Source: Babylonia areolata
Taxonomy: Eukaryota; Mollusca; Gastropoda; Neogastropoda; Buccinidae
Assembly: GCF_041734735.1 (NCBI RefSeq)
Contig: NC_134887.1
Coordinates: forward strand, 34,199,744 to 34,263,743
Direction: 5' to 3'
DNA length: 64,000 bases
Shown: in pieces, positions 24,476-63,260 of the stretch
Layout: each line of letters starts with the position of its first letter
How positions within the stretch are numbered: position 1 is the stretch's first letter
Made by a program: the position numbers and the translations under genes
Notes under the pieces: model-generated
Seen by the model: only the letters and a program-made list of their open reading frames with translations
Told to the model about the DNA's origin: nothing
Databases searched by the model: none

Positions 24476-27400
24476 GTACATATAATAGGCTGGGTTTTCC
24501 CACATATGGTACTCCCTGACCCCCACCCCCTCCAAAATTTAAAACAAAAAAGAAATTGTGTGCATGTGTAAAGCCATAGCTGTGTCCACATGCTTTACCC
24601 AATTGAGTAAAAAAAAAAAAAAAAGTACCACAAATAGATTATCAAAAATATATATCTGTCAATTGTGCAGCAAGCACACACTGTCTGATACATCTACTTC
24701 ATTCCAGAATTTGCTGTCAAGAGCATGAGAAAAAAAAAAAAAAAACAACAACGGTGGAAGGGGGGGTATGGGGATGGGGTGGCGGGAGTTGTCATGAATA
24801 AGTTGGAATGAAGCAAATTCTAAGAGACTAGGAATCTTCAATATCAAAACAACAAACACTGCCAGTAATTTTCCCTCCTAAAAAGACTGGGACAAAAATG
24901 TGTGCGTTTGTGTGTGTGTGTGTGTGTGTGCTTTCCAGTGTGAGTGGAGACAAAACACCACACAGTTCAATCCAAATCACAACAATTGCTGCGGTCAAGT
25001 TCTGACATGTAAATGAATCGGTAAACAGCCAGATGCAGGACAGAAGGGTTGGGGGTGGGGTGGGTGTGTCGACACACTGAAACACAGTCGTGACATGGAG
25101 AAAAAAAAAAAAAAGAGAGAGAGAGAGAGACTGAAGCCCACACAAAATGCATGCCTTACAGTCCACACAATCCTCACAGAATTAAAAAAAAAAAAAAGTA
25201 CAAAAAGGATTTTTTCATTGCTGTTGTAAATAATTGAGCTGGAACCAACAAATTGAAAGTTCTGCGTTAAAAGTGATTATCGCAGGTCTTTATCCTGAAA
25301 TAATAGTAGTCATTTCAAATTGGTTGGCTGTAATATTCCTATGTTTATGTGTGCTATTAGTTTATTGACGTAAAAAGACAATATTATATATATATATAAA
25401 AAAAAAAAAACTGACATGGGATGGGACCCGCATATGGTTTCATTATCACCCATCATAATCTAAGAGGCTAAATCACTGTTCAGGTCATTAATAAAAATCT
25501 TTTTTAAATTACAAGCAACTCTCTCACGGCATGCTCTTTTCAGTAGATGAAAACACATAGACTCTATCCTACCTTCTGCTGAAGCCACACATTTCTAACT
25601 TATGTTATTAATAGTCACTGTTCCGTTCGTTTGGGTTTGAAGTCCAGACTATATATTTTGTGACTTAAGTTTCTCTTTTAGAGAAATGCTGTTCACATCA
25701 ACAATTGTGAGAAAATACCTTTCAACCCTCTTTGATGGAGGGCTGGGCAGTGAGGGTGGGGGTGTTTTCACTTAGTGATGAGCATTCTGTGTTGAGCTGG
25801 TTGGATGACGCTTTGCAGCATCACAAGAAACCAATGAAGGTGATGGGTATGTACAAAAAACCATGAGGAGATACTGGAATAAGGCTGAATCACATAGTTA
25901 CTACGGTAATGGTTAAGAAAGCATTTTCTTCGCTTTTTACTATTTTTCATTGACGGCATCTATCTATTCAGTTCACTCTGTAATTCAAACTTTACAAAAA
26001 AAAGAACACCATCCCATCCACCCCCTAAAAATAAAAAAAACAAAAGAGCCAAAATGTCCACAGTCTGCTACTTCATATTTTACTTGATGTTTGATGTTTG
26101 CATGGTTCTGACATCTTCTGACTGCAAGATTTTACTTTCAATTCTTTTTTTTTTCTTTAAAAAAAAAATCAAATCAGAGTAAATTCATAGTAAAAGTTGT
26201 GTAAAATCTTCTTTCCTTTTTCCTATTTACCAGCTACAGTTGTCTTTGCCTCTGATACACTGGCTCGATCCGCCCATTTTTCCATACTACTGGCAGAAAT
26301 GGAAATAGTGTTGTACAGAGTGCTGCAATGTTGGAATAATATCATCTACAATAATGAAGAAAAAGATACACGTCGTCATGCTTCAAAAACCAATCACTGT
26401 AAACAACAAAATATCAATTCCTAAACATTAAAAAAAATGTTGCCAAAATGTTCCAAAATCTTCCAAAAAGTAATGGCTTAAAAAAATCATATCAACATCT
26501 ACTGTCAGTCCAAGTGTGATTCTAACTGGTACTTGAGAAAATGTTTATGTCCAAGGGTACCATGCATACACACAATTCAAGATAATAACAGGATGTTATA
26601 TAGACTTATCATCATATAGACTTATAAACTATTAAAAAAAAAATAAAAAAAAATAAAAAAAAGATAAAAAAGAAAAAACAAACAAAAGGGAAGATGTGAG
26701 TGTGATGGTAATGCCATGTGCTTCATTCTTACCAAATGGTAATCATGTCCACTTTGTGTGTGGCAATAGTACATGTAAGGAGAATGTGAACTGTGGATGT
26801 AAGTCCACACATCCTTTCACACTACTCTATTTAGGTAACAGTTATCTTCTGCTGGTGGAGAGGCATGCACAGCAGGAATGTTCTGTTTACCGGTCTTATA
26901 TTCCATGTACACATTAAGTACTGCAGTCAGAAAAAAAAAGAGTAAAAATTAGCAATTTTCACTTGAAGAATCAACAAAATGAAGATGAATCAGATGTGTA
27001 TCACATCCAGTACAATGATGTCTGTATGCTGCAGCCTGTTGTAGAAAAGAGAACGTTCTGATGTTATTGACAACGTATCACACATGTTTACAAAACAAAA
27101 CGAAATGCTTAACAGGGCGAAAAGCAAACGAACAAAAAAAAAACACAAACCAACCCAAAACAGATGATGTTTCCAGAACACAAAATACAAGAGGAGAAAT
27201 AAAAACAACATAACCCCATCTCAGTCTGTACCAGTCTTTCTCACCAAACTCTCACAACTCCCTTGCACCTGCATGTGGCAAAGTGAAATGCATTTACAAC
27301 CTTCCCTAGTTCACTGTCAGCAAACGACGACGACACTGATCACTATTCTCCACGTCAACTCAAAAGTCAAGATGCATGGTTTCATTGTTCCCGCAGAGTG

Positions 27401-27790
27401 TCTTTCAAAGCTGCAGGGTGTCTTCCAAAATTTGAGAAAGGTCTATAATTTGGGGTGAGGGTCTGGGGTGGGGTGGTGGGGTTGAGGGGATGAGAGCTGT
27501 AGGGGTGGGGGTTATAATCCCAGCTCGGATAACCCTGCCTCTACCTGTCAGCTCGTTTGTTTTTTTGGGTTTTTTTTTTCAGTCAGTTACAGCACTTAAG
27601 TTTTGAGAACTACAGTCTACTATGCATTGTCAAATAAAAAGACTCTTGAAGCCTACTACCACACAACTGAAGCCACTATGCTGTTACTACTGAACCAAAA
27701 AATACTGCCCACTAAATCAAAGCAACTAGACTATTTGTTTTCATCTGACAAAATACCCATTATCTATTAAATGTATATTTTGTGTAATAT
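23591..27790. other. 4.2 kb gene-free, AT-rich interval
   Basis: There are (GT)n runs at 24443-24471 and 24910-24930, an imperfect direct repeat of a segment containing AGTATCACTGCATTGAAAAT near 23832 and 23910, and A-runs. No coding signal was seen. Confidence 0.5.
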
Positions 27791-27791
27791 T

Positions 27792-27793
<2 letters not shown>

Positions 27794-27842
<49 letters not shown>

Positions 27843-27890
27843 TAAGAAAGAAAACAAGTGTGTGTGTGTGTGTGTGGGTGTGTGTGTGTT
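27794..27890. repeat. Compound (GA)n and (GT)n microsatellites
   Basis: GA run at 27794-27839 and GT run at about 27859-27889. Confidence 0.9.
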
Positions 27891-28937
27891 TTCAGTTTCT
27901 CTAAGAAGTTTTATCCTGACTGATTCACTGATGGCAAAGTATGATGAAAACTCATCCATGTGATTGTGAGATTAAAAGATATCACATCTTGAAAATACTT
28001 TCTTTTTTCTTTTTTTTTTTTTAATGAAGCAGCTCTTGATGCTCAAAAACACTTACCATCACAAAAAAAAAAAAAAAAAAAAAAAAAAGCACTGATGATT
28101 TTGAAAGGATTTTTCTTTTTAAATGAAAGCAACTTACAATGTTAGCAGCTCAAGCACAACTGTTCTGCATCTCTATGTAAAGCATGTTAAAAAAAACCAA
28201 CAAACAAAACAATGACAATCCAAAAATAAAAAAACGCTGAATATCTAATTCAAACCTGGATACAAAGAGGAAAATTTTGGCAACAAAACTGCAGCAAGTA
28301 ATAACTATGTGAAAAAAGTTTTAAGAAGATAAATACTACGAAAACTTACAGCTACCATGTTAAAATTTTGGACAGACAGAGCAGGGCAGAATTTCATTTG
28401 TCCTTTGCATGAATGTAATCATATGCGACTGTTTTCCCTTTTATTGACTGATTTAGTTTAAATTAAAAAAAAAATCAATAAAAAAAATCATCAATATCTA
28501 CCCACCCTTGTCTCCAAATGTCGCAGTCTTAGTTCTGGCCAAGACACATTTTAGTCTGCGACAATATGTCGTGCTTGACCCTTAGTACTTGTCTGGTTGT
28601 TTTTGTTTTATTTTGCAGTGGCACAAACTGCATCATGCATTTGATGGGAATTTGAGACTTAAAAAAAAAGAAGAAAAAAAAAGAAAGAAAGAAACTTCTC
28701 CTGCAAATATACCATGTTGCATTTGAGAAAAAAAAAAAAAAAAAAAAGAAGAAAAAGAAGAAGAAGAAGAAGAAAAGGCATATGCACACAGAAGAAGAAA
28801 AGCATGGAATAATATACAGTTTAGTGTTAAATGTCGTGCAAACCAGATATACATATCTTCAAGTATCAGGACAGTACTGACTGACAGCATGTGCAAAGTG
28901 CAAGTCTGAATGCAGTCATTCAAAGAAAAAAAAAAGG

Positions 28938-28970
<33 letters not shown>

Positions 28971-31900
28971 AAAGAGAAATCAACCAATAAAAATTTTGGT
29001 TGCTCTAAGAATACAGATACTACTTCTACTGATATATGTGTATATATATATATATGAGAAGCAACAAACAGTATGAGTGTACAGTTTAAAAGAAAATATA
29101 GTTTTGTGCAGTATTTGTTGAACACACACAGCCAGTCAAATACAGATGGGAAAAAAAAAAAAAAAACACCAACAAAAAACAAAAAAAACTGCTGCCGATA
29201 TGTATATGCAGCAAACAGAATTTTGATGTAATGTCATGGTATAGAATGGGATACCAATATGCAGCACCCCATCCTAAACACTTGGAAAATGTTGTCCTTT
29301 GGGACAATGTAAAATGCTGTCCCCTGCTTACACCCCCGCCCCAACCCCCCCCCCCCTCTCCCCAACAGATTTTTCATTCTTTTCAATCAATTAAAGTGTT
29401 AATTTTTCTCCTCCCCCCCCCCCCTCCCATGAAGCAGTCTTTTTTTCAAAATGCCCTGATACACAGTAACACATAGAGAAGAAAAGGAACTTTGAGGATT
29501 AATTTTGACAGGATTTTTTTTCTGCAAATGAAAGTACATGTCAGTGAAAAAGAAAGAGAGAGAGAGAGATTTGACACAAGACTAAATCATTCACCACCCT
29601 TTCTTACAGTTACCTCCGTTTAAAACTCCTCTGCATTCTTACAAGTTAACTAATCCTGTCACACACAACAATGGCAACTCTTCTGCGAGACACATCTTCC
29701 TTTGTGTAAATTTCAAAGATTATTCACTACAAGCAAAACTTGAAAACAAAAACAAAACCAGTGCTAAATAACCAAGGAGAAAAGCAGTTGAAAGCAAAAA
29801 AAAAAAAAAAAAAAAAAAATCCAAAAAACAAAACTAAAAGGACCTGCTGTAAAACAAACACCGCAAAATATCCATGCAAGTGCAGTCCAATAAAGCAACC
29901 GTCACCTCAGGAGGGTCAGGGGAAAGAAGAGAATGTGTTGAAATCAACACAGGATGTTTAACAATACCAACTAAAGCAGCAAAAAACTGAAGAGACTGTT
30001 GAACACACACAGTTATCAAAAATGGATGGCATGAAGTAGTTCAATAACATTCATTTTCTAAAAAAAAAAGTTTTGAAAACAGAAACTTGAGCTAAAAATC
30101 AATGTTAATTCATTTTTGAACAGCTCTGCTCTATCATCTTCTTTTAACATGTGTGAAGGTAAAACAGTGCGAGTGAAACAGGTAACAGGGGGACAAATTT
30201 ACTTTTGGAATGGGTTTCTTTACACTTAACACTTCTGGTAATTATCTCAAACCTCCAGATCCAAAGCTAATCAAAATGATCAGATCGGTTTACATCATTT
30301 TTGTCTTATCTTCATTAAAACTACAACCTGAAAAAAAAAAGACATAAAAGAAGATTCCATCGAGGCAAAGATATAAAATACCTCAATATGACATAAAAAT
30401 ACTAATCTGATCACTACAGGCTGGAAAAAAAAAAAAAAAAAAAAAAATCACACACACACACACACATTGATGCGTATCAAGAATGTTCATGCCGAACTAA
30501 CACAACTCTGCCTTCCTTTGCAAACTGCCTTTGTCTTTTTTTCACCTGTCCATTTTCAGACCAGACACAAAACGTCATTGATAAGAGCTTTTTTTTCTTT
30601 TTCTCCTTGAGTTCTTTCCTTCTATCTTTTTCCCCAACTGAACAGACAATTTGAAAGTTTGCAATTATTCTACCAGCTATCATGCAAGACAATTAAAAAC
30701 AAACAAACACTTGTCTGTAAATAAAATCAAGTCTTTAAGCGATTATCATAGTAATTCTGTGAAACAAGAACAACTGTTTTTATTCACGTTTTCTGGATTA
30801 TATTCAAGCGGAGATTTATCAAGAAAACAAACGGAAGATGGAACCTACCCCGTTTTGAAAGAGGGGAAGGAGACTGGTAGTCTGAGGCCGGGTGGATTTG
30901 CACCCTGATTTGAGGGAAGGTAGGCATCGCGATGGGTCTCTCTATTCAAAGAGTAGCGTGATGGTGGAGAAGGCATCATTCCGTGGGATGGATGGGTGTA
31001 GTACAAACACCATTCGCTACACTGGTTAATCCACACCATGGCTCATCCAGCGTGGTGGTGGTGGTGGTGGTGGGGTGGAGGAGGAGGAGGAGGAGTGGGG
31101 AGGAGGGGGTGTTTAGTTGGTGGACCGTGTCAGAGTGTCAGTCAACAGTGTGCTTTCATGTATGTGTGTGTGGGTGTCAGTGAGACAGACAGACAGACAG
31201 AGAGGGGCACTGTTCAGTGGTGTGTGTTAGTTCAGGGAATAAATCAGTAAGGCAGAATGGAGACGGGGTTCCAGACACCACCCTTTCCGAGCGGTCACAG
31301 GAGGGGAGGAGGGAGAGTGTGAGGGGAAGGAAATCAAGGTCAAACAAACCACACCATGCAAGCTGTTGGTCAATGTGACTGGTGATTTTTATTTCTGTAC
31401 AGAATGGACCATCAACACATCGTCTATGATTCTGCAATGCACTCTTCCTTTCTCTCTGGAGTCTGCCTGACGATGAGATAAAACACAGTACACAAAACAA
31501 TGCCATGGCAAGAGGACAGAAAAAAACAAAAACACAATAAAACTGCAAGGATCAAGACAAGACGATGGTTACAATGCAAGATGACACACACACACACACA
31601 CATCTTCAGGTGGACAATCAACAGCCAAACAGTGGAGAAATCATCAATAGCATAAATTAAGCAGAAATGAGCTATCAACCATCACTGTGTTAACACCATC
31701 TACAGTCAACACGTTTCTCTCTCTGCATATATGTAAGTGTGTGCGCGTGAGCAAGAATAACTGCAACTCAAACTGCCCAATTCAAAGTGTCCATGCCCTA
31801 GCTTTGTTCACAACTGGTTGCTTGGGATCACAACCAAAGATTTAGAAGCAGAACTGACCTCTGGCCTTCACTGGACCACAGAAAGATCGACTCAAGTCTG

Positions 31901-34680
31901 ATTGGTAACCAGTCCTCAAGACTGATGCCAAAAGAATACGTCAGCACCCGAGCCCAGGGAACAACACTTTCACCAAAACAAGCTCAATCTTCTAAACACA
32001 CATTTCATCAAGGAAGCTCAATATTCTGCACATTTTAACCAAAACTGTAGCCCACTCTACCCCCACCCTATTTCAGACACTTCTTAACCCAATCAAAATT
32101 ATGCAAACTTCAGAAAATGTTTTTTAATCAATTTTTTTTTTTTTTAGTGCATCAGTTTCATTTTGCATACCTGAGAAAGTTTGAAGTATATCACAATTAC
32201 AGGAGGAAACAATTTCAGTGAACTGTATGTTCAGCCTAACACTGTGTGCTTTTTTTACTTGCTGCATTAACACAAGATCTTTTTCAAGAACCATATCCTG
32301 AAGTTAGCAACACCTTTTCTATGGGGATGTGAAAAAAAAAAAAAAACCCAACAAAAATTGTGCTTTCATGGTTCAGAAGAAGAGAGGAGATAGAATGTTA
32401 CAGTCAGGAAAAGAGGCAGTGTAGTTGCATGATACATGATAATAAAGTAGCAGAATGACAGAGGCGTAGAACAGACAGGCCGGGCAAAACAGAGAAACAG
32501 CCAGACAAGCAGCCCAGTCAGTACATGTGGCAGATGCAAAGACAGGAATAACCAAGAGAGCCAGAGAGTCGAAAAACATGTTTCCACTCATACCTTTGTG
32601 CACAAAGATACATAGAAGAAGAAGAAGAAGAAACAGGGATATGGGTAGACTCGGACATATCAAAGAAGAAGAAATAAGGATATGGACAGATTATTTGATA
32701 CCCTACACAGCAGACTTGATAGTTTACAGAAGAGAGTGAAGAAAACAGAGAAAGAGAAATGAATGAATAAACGACTGAATGAATAGATGTGTCAGAGACA
32801 GAGAGAAGTTAAAAAGAGATCAGTACGTTACAATGAGTACACAGCCAAACAAACAAAAATGGAATGCAATCACTCTGAGTATGAGTCGCAGCAATATTGG
32901 TTCAACCAGTGACCTAGCAATGAGCAACATGTGAAAAGAAACCAAATAAACAATAATTAATCAAAAGGCTCATGGCTTACAAGGACTTTTGGAAAAAAAA
33001 AAAAAAAAAAAAAAAAAGGTGAACTGGCCCGTTACTGAAAAAAAAAAAAAAAAAGAAAAAAAAAGAAGAAAAAAAGAAAGAGAGAGAAGGGAACTAAAAG
33101 AACCTGAGTGTTCCAATGACCGCCGCATGCCAACCAGCGGAGAGGATGGAACCAATACAACTGACTACACACACTGCACAAGCAACATGGTCTACCATGC
33201 CAGGAGAAGCATCATCACAACTTCACACAGGTCCGCTCTTCAGCACTGACCCCCCCAAGCCCCTCCCTTTATCCTACACTGATGAAGATATAAAACAGGG
33301 TCACGGAACACACTGGCCAAGTCTGAACGACCACACTTGATTCTCTTCAAAAAGGGTCTGTGCATAGATAAGAGGAATGGAAAAAAGGTCTGGTAATTCT
33401 CTGATCCTCGCGCTGACAGCAACAACTGACCCCCCCAACGTCCCTTTTCCTGGACTGTCCCAAACAGTGGTGCAACTGATGACAGGGGTTCCTGCACTTC
33501 AACTGCTGGCTATCTCTCTCTCTCTCCACAGTCACCCCCCTACCTACACCCCGGCTGTGCTCATTTTTGCCATGGACACGAAACCCCTATCAGGACCTCA
33601 ACTTTCTCCCCTGCCCTACACAGACAACAACCATGGTATCTGTTGTTTTCATTTGTGTGTGTGTGTGTGTGTGTGTTTTAATAGTACAATTCTTATGTCC
33701 ACAAGGTAGTGAAGCTTTCATGCTGACAAAAAAAACTTGGATTTTGAAATGGACATTTAGGGAAATTTCTTTCTGAAATGAGCGAATTCCTCCAAATACA
33801 AAGTTATGTTATGTTATCAAAGTTATAAATATTATTATTAAAATTTTTATTTTTATTTTTTTTTAAAAGAAGAGAAAAGGACCAGGGGCTGAACAGGGCC
33901 GATCACACAAAAGAGATATCACACGGAGTTCCCCAGACGATGCGATGAAGAAGCAGAAGTGATGAAGGGACAGTGTGATGTGGGGAGGTGTGATGAAAAC
34001 AACAGGCTTGTGGCCTTACAAGGCTGCTACACACTTCTTTTTTGTTGTTGTTTTTTTGCACATACTGATGGCCAACAACTAACACCTACTACACTCTCTC
34101 TCTCTCTTTCTGTCTGTCTCTCCTGGTCATACAGTGTCAAGTCACTGATGCCGATACTTCTCTTTAGCTGGCTTAACATAAAAAAAAACAAAAAACCACA
34201 GCCGTCAAATCACATCCATAAACTTCTGCCTCAGGACTCGCAATGATTGCAACAGCAATAATTCCATGAACAAAATGATGCAAACTTGGTACCATTCACT
34301 GATTATCACAACACATACAAATCATCCACATATGTACTAAAAACACATGACAAATCTTTCTTCTTTTTTTTTTTTAAGAGGAAAAAATAAAATCATCTAC
34401 CTGCAAAATGTTAAAAGACAATACATGAGAATACAAGTCAACTGTGAACAAGGAATATGTATTTAAGTTATTTTAATTATAAAAGGAAATATAAAAAGGA
34501 AAATAAACCCCATCATTCCCCATCTCCAAAGATACAGTTTAAAAAACAACAACAACAAAACACACCCACCAAATCCAGCGCACAAGAAGAGAGTTAAGAG
34601 TATCGTCAGTAAAGATGATCCCCCAAAATGAAAGAAGAAATGGAAACGAGGCCCAGCACAATACTGTCGGTTACGTAACA
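27891..34680. other. 6.8 kb gene-free interval
   Basis: A-rich homopolymers (28063-28088, 28731-28746, 29798-29819, 30425-30447, 33000-33017), a G-run at 28950-28966, CA runs at 30452-30467 and 31586-31602, and a GGT/GGA-rich patch at 31050-31110. The segment 30800-31350 is more GC-rich than its surroundings, but I found no exon in it. Part of this interval could be an extended SERCA 3' UTR; the sequence does not decide that. Confidence 0.45.
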
Positions 34681-35450
34681 TCCACAGAAGCTGCCAGGAG
34701 CTGAGTCACACTTAACACTTCCCCAACTCCAGACCTAACCCCCAGGGAGACATCCCCACTCCCCTCATCCCACACTTACCACTCCCCACCTCCAGACCTC
34801 TCCCCAAGGGAGACGCCCCTCCCGCTCCCTGTAGCAAAACCTCACTTATATACCTTGTTCAGGATCTTAACTGCCCTCAGAACACATCACCTTCTACAAA
34901 TATACAACCTCAAATCTATGTCATTTCCTAACAGAAAAGAACCCAAACTTTTCTTTTTCCCAAATACAACCTCAATTCCACATAATTTCTCAAAAGGAAA
35001 GACTAACCTTTCTACAAAACCACCTCAATTTTATTATTTCCCAACAGAAAAGATCCTAAACTTTCTCTTTTTCTTCTTCTTACTCTTGTAAAAACCATGT
35101 TGGCAAACATTCTTGATGCAGACAATTTCTGGCATCAGACAGAACTACCTAGTACTAACCAAACGAAGGATACCATACAGTTACCCCCCGACATATAAAA
35201 CCTACAGCTTGAATCAGACTTCTAACACCTCCACCACTTGGGCCACATGTAGATGTCAAATGTCAGAGGGTGCTGTCCAAACAGATGACACCCCCCTGGA
35301 CCCCACTCCCTTCCAACTCCATTTCCTTTACCTCCATATCCTCTCCCTTCCAACTCCATTTCCTTTACCTCCATATCCTCTCCCTTCCAACTCCATTTCC
35401 TTTACCTCCATATCCTCATTTCCTTTATTCCCACAACCCCAACAAAGATA
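34681..35450. repeat. Cluster of short degenerate tandem repeats
   Basis: Three small arrays follow one another. A ~75-bp duplication with CTCCAGACCT and AGGGAGAC blocks lies at 34700-34825. A ~65-bp degenerate unit with AACAGAAAAGA and ACCTCAATT lies at about 34890-35070. A 34-bp unit, CCTTCCAACTCCATTTCCTT plus TACCTCCATATCCT, lies at 35305-35425. Confidence 0.75.
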
Positions 35451-36845
35451 GCCTATTACCTTTATCTCCCACATCCCTAACAAAGACAGCCCAAACTTGC
35501 ACTTTATTTCTTTCTCTTCTTTTTATTTTCTACGATTCTTTTTTTTTTTTTTTTTTTAAAAACAAGACACAAGTTGTCTTTTCATAGTTAAAAGTTTGAA
35601 GGACTTTTTGACAGCCGTAACAATTACTCCTGGCAGATTCCACAATGCACATACATAAAAGCCTCTCAATTGTGTCATAAACATTCAGACAAAAGGAGCA
35701 CTAAAATTAGTGGGGAAAAAAACAACAACAAAAAACCCAATGTGAAGCAATGAATCCTCTCACAGACACTCATCGCTTGTCAACCTCACCCTTTGATACA
35801 GGCATTGGAAATCAATCCATACACATTTCATCAACCTTTGCAAGCTTTTAAAACAAACAAACAAACAAAAAACCCCAAGTCTATCACTCAATACTTTCTG
35901 CACACTATGACAAACGTTTTCATGCTAGGCATCCATCAAGTCATACACCATCTCTTATCATTATTATTAATGATTTAAAAAAAAAAAAAAATTTTAATGG
36001 AAAAGCTAACAGAACAAAAACCAACACGAAGTAAGCGAACGATTCACTGAGGTACTGCAATCGAAAAAACAAACAACAACAACAAAAATACAACCACAAC
36101 TGAACACTAGTGACCACACACCAAAACCAACATACAGCACACAATGCACAAAAACACCTGGTGGAGATCTAACTCTAGAAACAGCCGCAAATATAGTCTT
36201 TTTTTTTTTTTTTTTTTTGCCTCCTGGGCGTGGGGGTGGGGCTCAAGACAACACTGCACAAATACATCAACTGACACAGTGGCTCAACAACAGTGCTGTC
36301 TGTGTGTGTGTGTGTGTGTGTGACCCTGTCCCAACTATTGCATGACGTCTAACACCTCCTCTGACAGGGACACAGTGGTATAAAGCAAAGAGAGCACTGC
36401 AGCACAACACTCCAACAAGACACTGTCAGACACAACTCCCAACACAAGGGACTCCGACCACCAGATGCTCACAGGACGTGGCCGGTATAGGAAAGGAACA
36501 AACGGACTAAAATATGCCCACGACAGTAGCTGGGTGTGGTCTTGTCTCGCTAGCTCAACAAAAAGACACCTGCCCTGGGGACAGGGGATGTGTGGCCACT
36601 GACAAGGTCTGGAAGTTAGGACTCTATGGGAGTATCATACCATATGTACAGCCAGGTCTTTTTGGGTTTTTTTTTGTTGGTTTTTTTTGGTTCCAGACCT
36701 TACAATACACTTTCTCTCTACCCTGATGGTTGCTGCTGTCTGTTTCTGAGGCACTGCACTGCACTCCAGCCAGGGAGGATTGCACGCTTTTCCAGCCTGA
36801 CGCTTCAAACATCCATCCTAATTTACTTTCTCTTCTCCCCCCCCC
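35451..36845. other. Gene-free interval next to the SERCA 3' end
   Basis: T-runs at 35540-35557 and 36199-36218 and a (GT)n run at 36299-36322. Nothing coding was seen. Confidence 0.45.
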
Positions 36846-36865
36846 CAACCCCCCTTTTTTTAAAA

Positions 36866-36974
36866 TTTATTTATTTTTTTTAAATCTCAGAATCAAGTCA
36901 GAGTGTCTCAATGAAATAAATAATGTAGATCAATGGTTTGAAAGATGTGCTTTTGGGTATGTGGTTTCTTTAAT
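36866..36974 (-). terminator. Candidate polyadenylation signals for SERCA
   Basis: On the - strand overlapping AATAAATAAA lies at 36866-36875 and ATTAAA at 36969-36974. They would give a 3' UTR of roughly 480-600 bp after the stop at 37456-37458. Other AATAAA-like sites further left cannot be excluded. Confidence 0.35.
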
Positions 36975-37455
36975 AAAGAAAAAATGAAGAAAAAAAGTCA
37001 CACTTCAATTTTTCTTTTATCATCTATTTGAAATTTGGAACAGAGTAACGAAGTGAATGAATAAACTTCAGTTATCTAATTATGAAAAACCCAATTCAAT
37101 TTTCATTTACCCACCCACCACACAAAAGAAGGAAAAAAAAAAGATAATTTTTCACATCTTTGAGATCACACAAACGACCTATTTATCTAAAACATGGCAT
37201 ATTAACACGAGATGAGAGAAGAGAAGTGTTCTGAGTTTATCTACTGTCAATCTGTTAGTTGTTAACATTTAAAATCACCCGACCCTATCACTGCAGTGCG
37301 TCAGTAACAAAACATTCAGGTCAATATAAAAACAGAGACTTAGAAATGAGGAAGAGAAAAAAGGGAAAGAAGTGGGGGTTGGGGGGGTTGGGGAGAGGAG
37401 AGTTGAAAGGCAGAGGTTTGCTACTGTCAATAAATAGCAGGAAGGGAGACTACTA

Positions 37456-62242
<24,787 letters not shown>

Positions 62243-63190
62243 CTGTCCACACACACCATCACCCTATGTTGATTCCATTGTTCTACATAATCTTTTCTCT
62301 CTATATCCCTGTTAACCACATCACCGGCCCCCCCTCAACTGTCCACACACACCATCACCCTATGTTGATTCCACTGTTCTTTGTCATCCTTTCTCTCTAT
62401 ATCCCCTGTTAACTACATCACCCGCCCCCCCTCAACTGTCCACACACACCATCACCCTATGTTGATTCCACTGTTCTACATAATCTTTTCTCTCTATATC
62501 CCTGTTAACCACATCACCGGCCCCCCCTCAACTGTCCACACACACCATCACCCTATGTTGATTCCACTGTTCTTCGTCATCCTTTCTCTCTATATCCCCT
62601 GTTAACTACATCACCGGCCCCCCCTCAACTGTCCACACACACCATCACCCTATGTTGATTCCATTGTTCTACATAATCTTTTCTCTCTATATCCCTGTTA
62701 ACCACATCACCGGCCCCCCCTCAACTGTCCACACACACCATCACCCTATGTTGATTCCACTGTTCTTCGTCATCCTTTCTCTCTATATCCCCTGTTAACT
62801 ACATCACCGGCCCCCCCTCAACTGTCCACACACACCATCACCCTATGTTGATTCCACTGTTCTTCGTCATCCTTTTTCTCTATATCCCCTGTTAACTACA
62901 TCACCGGCCCCCCCTCAACTGTCCACACACACCATCACCCTATGTTGATTCCATTGTTCTACATAATCTTTTCTCTCTATATCCCTGTTAACCACATCAC
63001 CGGCCCCCCCTCAACTGTCCACACACACCATCACCCTATGTTGATTCCACTGTTCTTCGTCATCCTTTCTCTCTATATCCCCTGTTAACTACATCACCGG
63101 CCCCCCTCAACTGTCCACACACACCATCACCCTATGCTGATTCCACTGTTCTTCGTCATCCTTTTTCTCTATATCCCCTGTTAACTACCC
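62243..63190. repeat. Minisatellite, 96-97 bp unit, about ten copies, abutting the exon 1 acceptor
   Basis: Units begin CTGTCCACACACACCATCAC at 62243, 62339, 62436, 62532, 62629, 62725, 62821, 62918, 63014 and 63110. Two subtypes are seen: one with TTCTACATAATCTTTTCTC, the other with TTCTTCGTCATCCTTTCTC. Their order is a-b-a-b-a-b-b-a-b-b. A decayed unit continues to about 63260. The first base of the first unit is the first intron base at the exon 1 acceptor. Confidence 0.95.
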
Positions 63191-63260
63191 AGACATCACC
63201 CATTGTGGATTCCACTTTTCAATGTTTTCCTTTCTCTCTATATCCCCTATTAACTACCTC

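Noticed and set aside
30845-31039. A 64-codon - strand frame as an alternative SERCA last exon or small gene
   Set aside because: It is bounded upstream by a stop, lacks an acceptor that fits, and its sequence shows no membrane tail or known motif.
36735-36790. Primate-like Alu sequence (CTGCACTCCAGCC match)
   Set aside because: A short chance match; no Alu arms, A-tail or length, and the rest of the window is molluscan in character.
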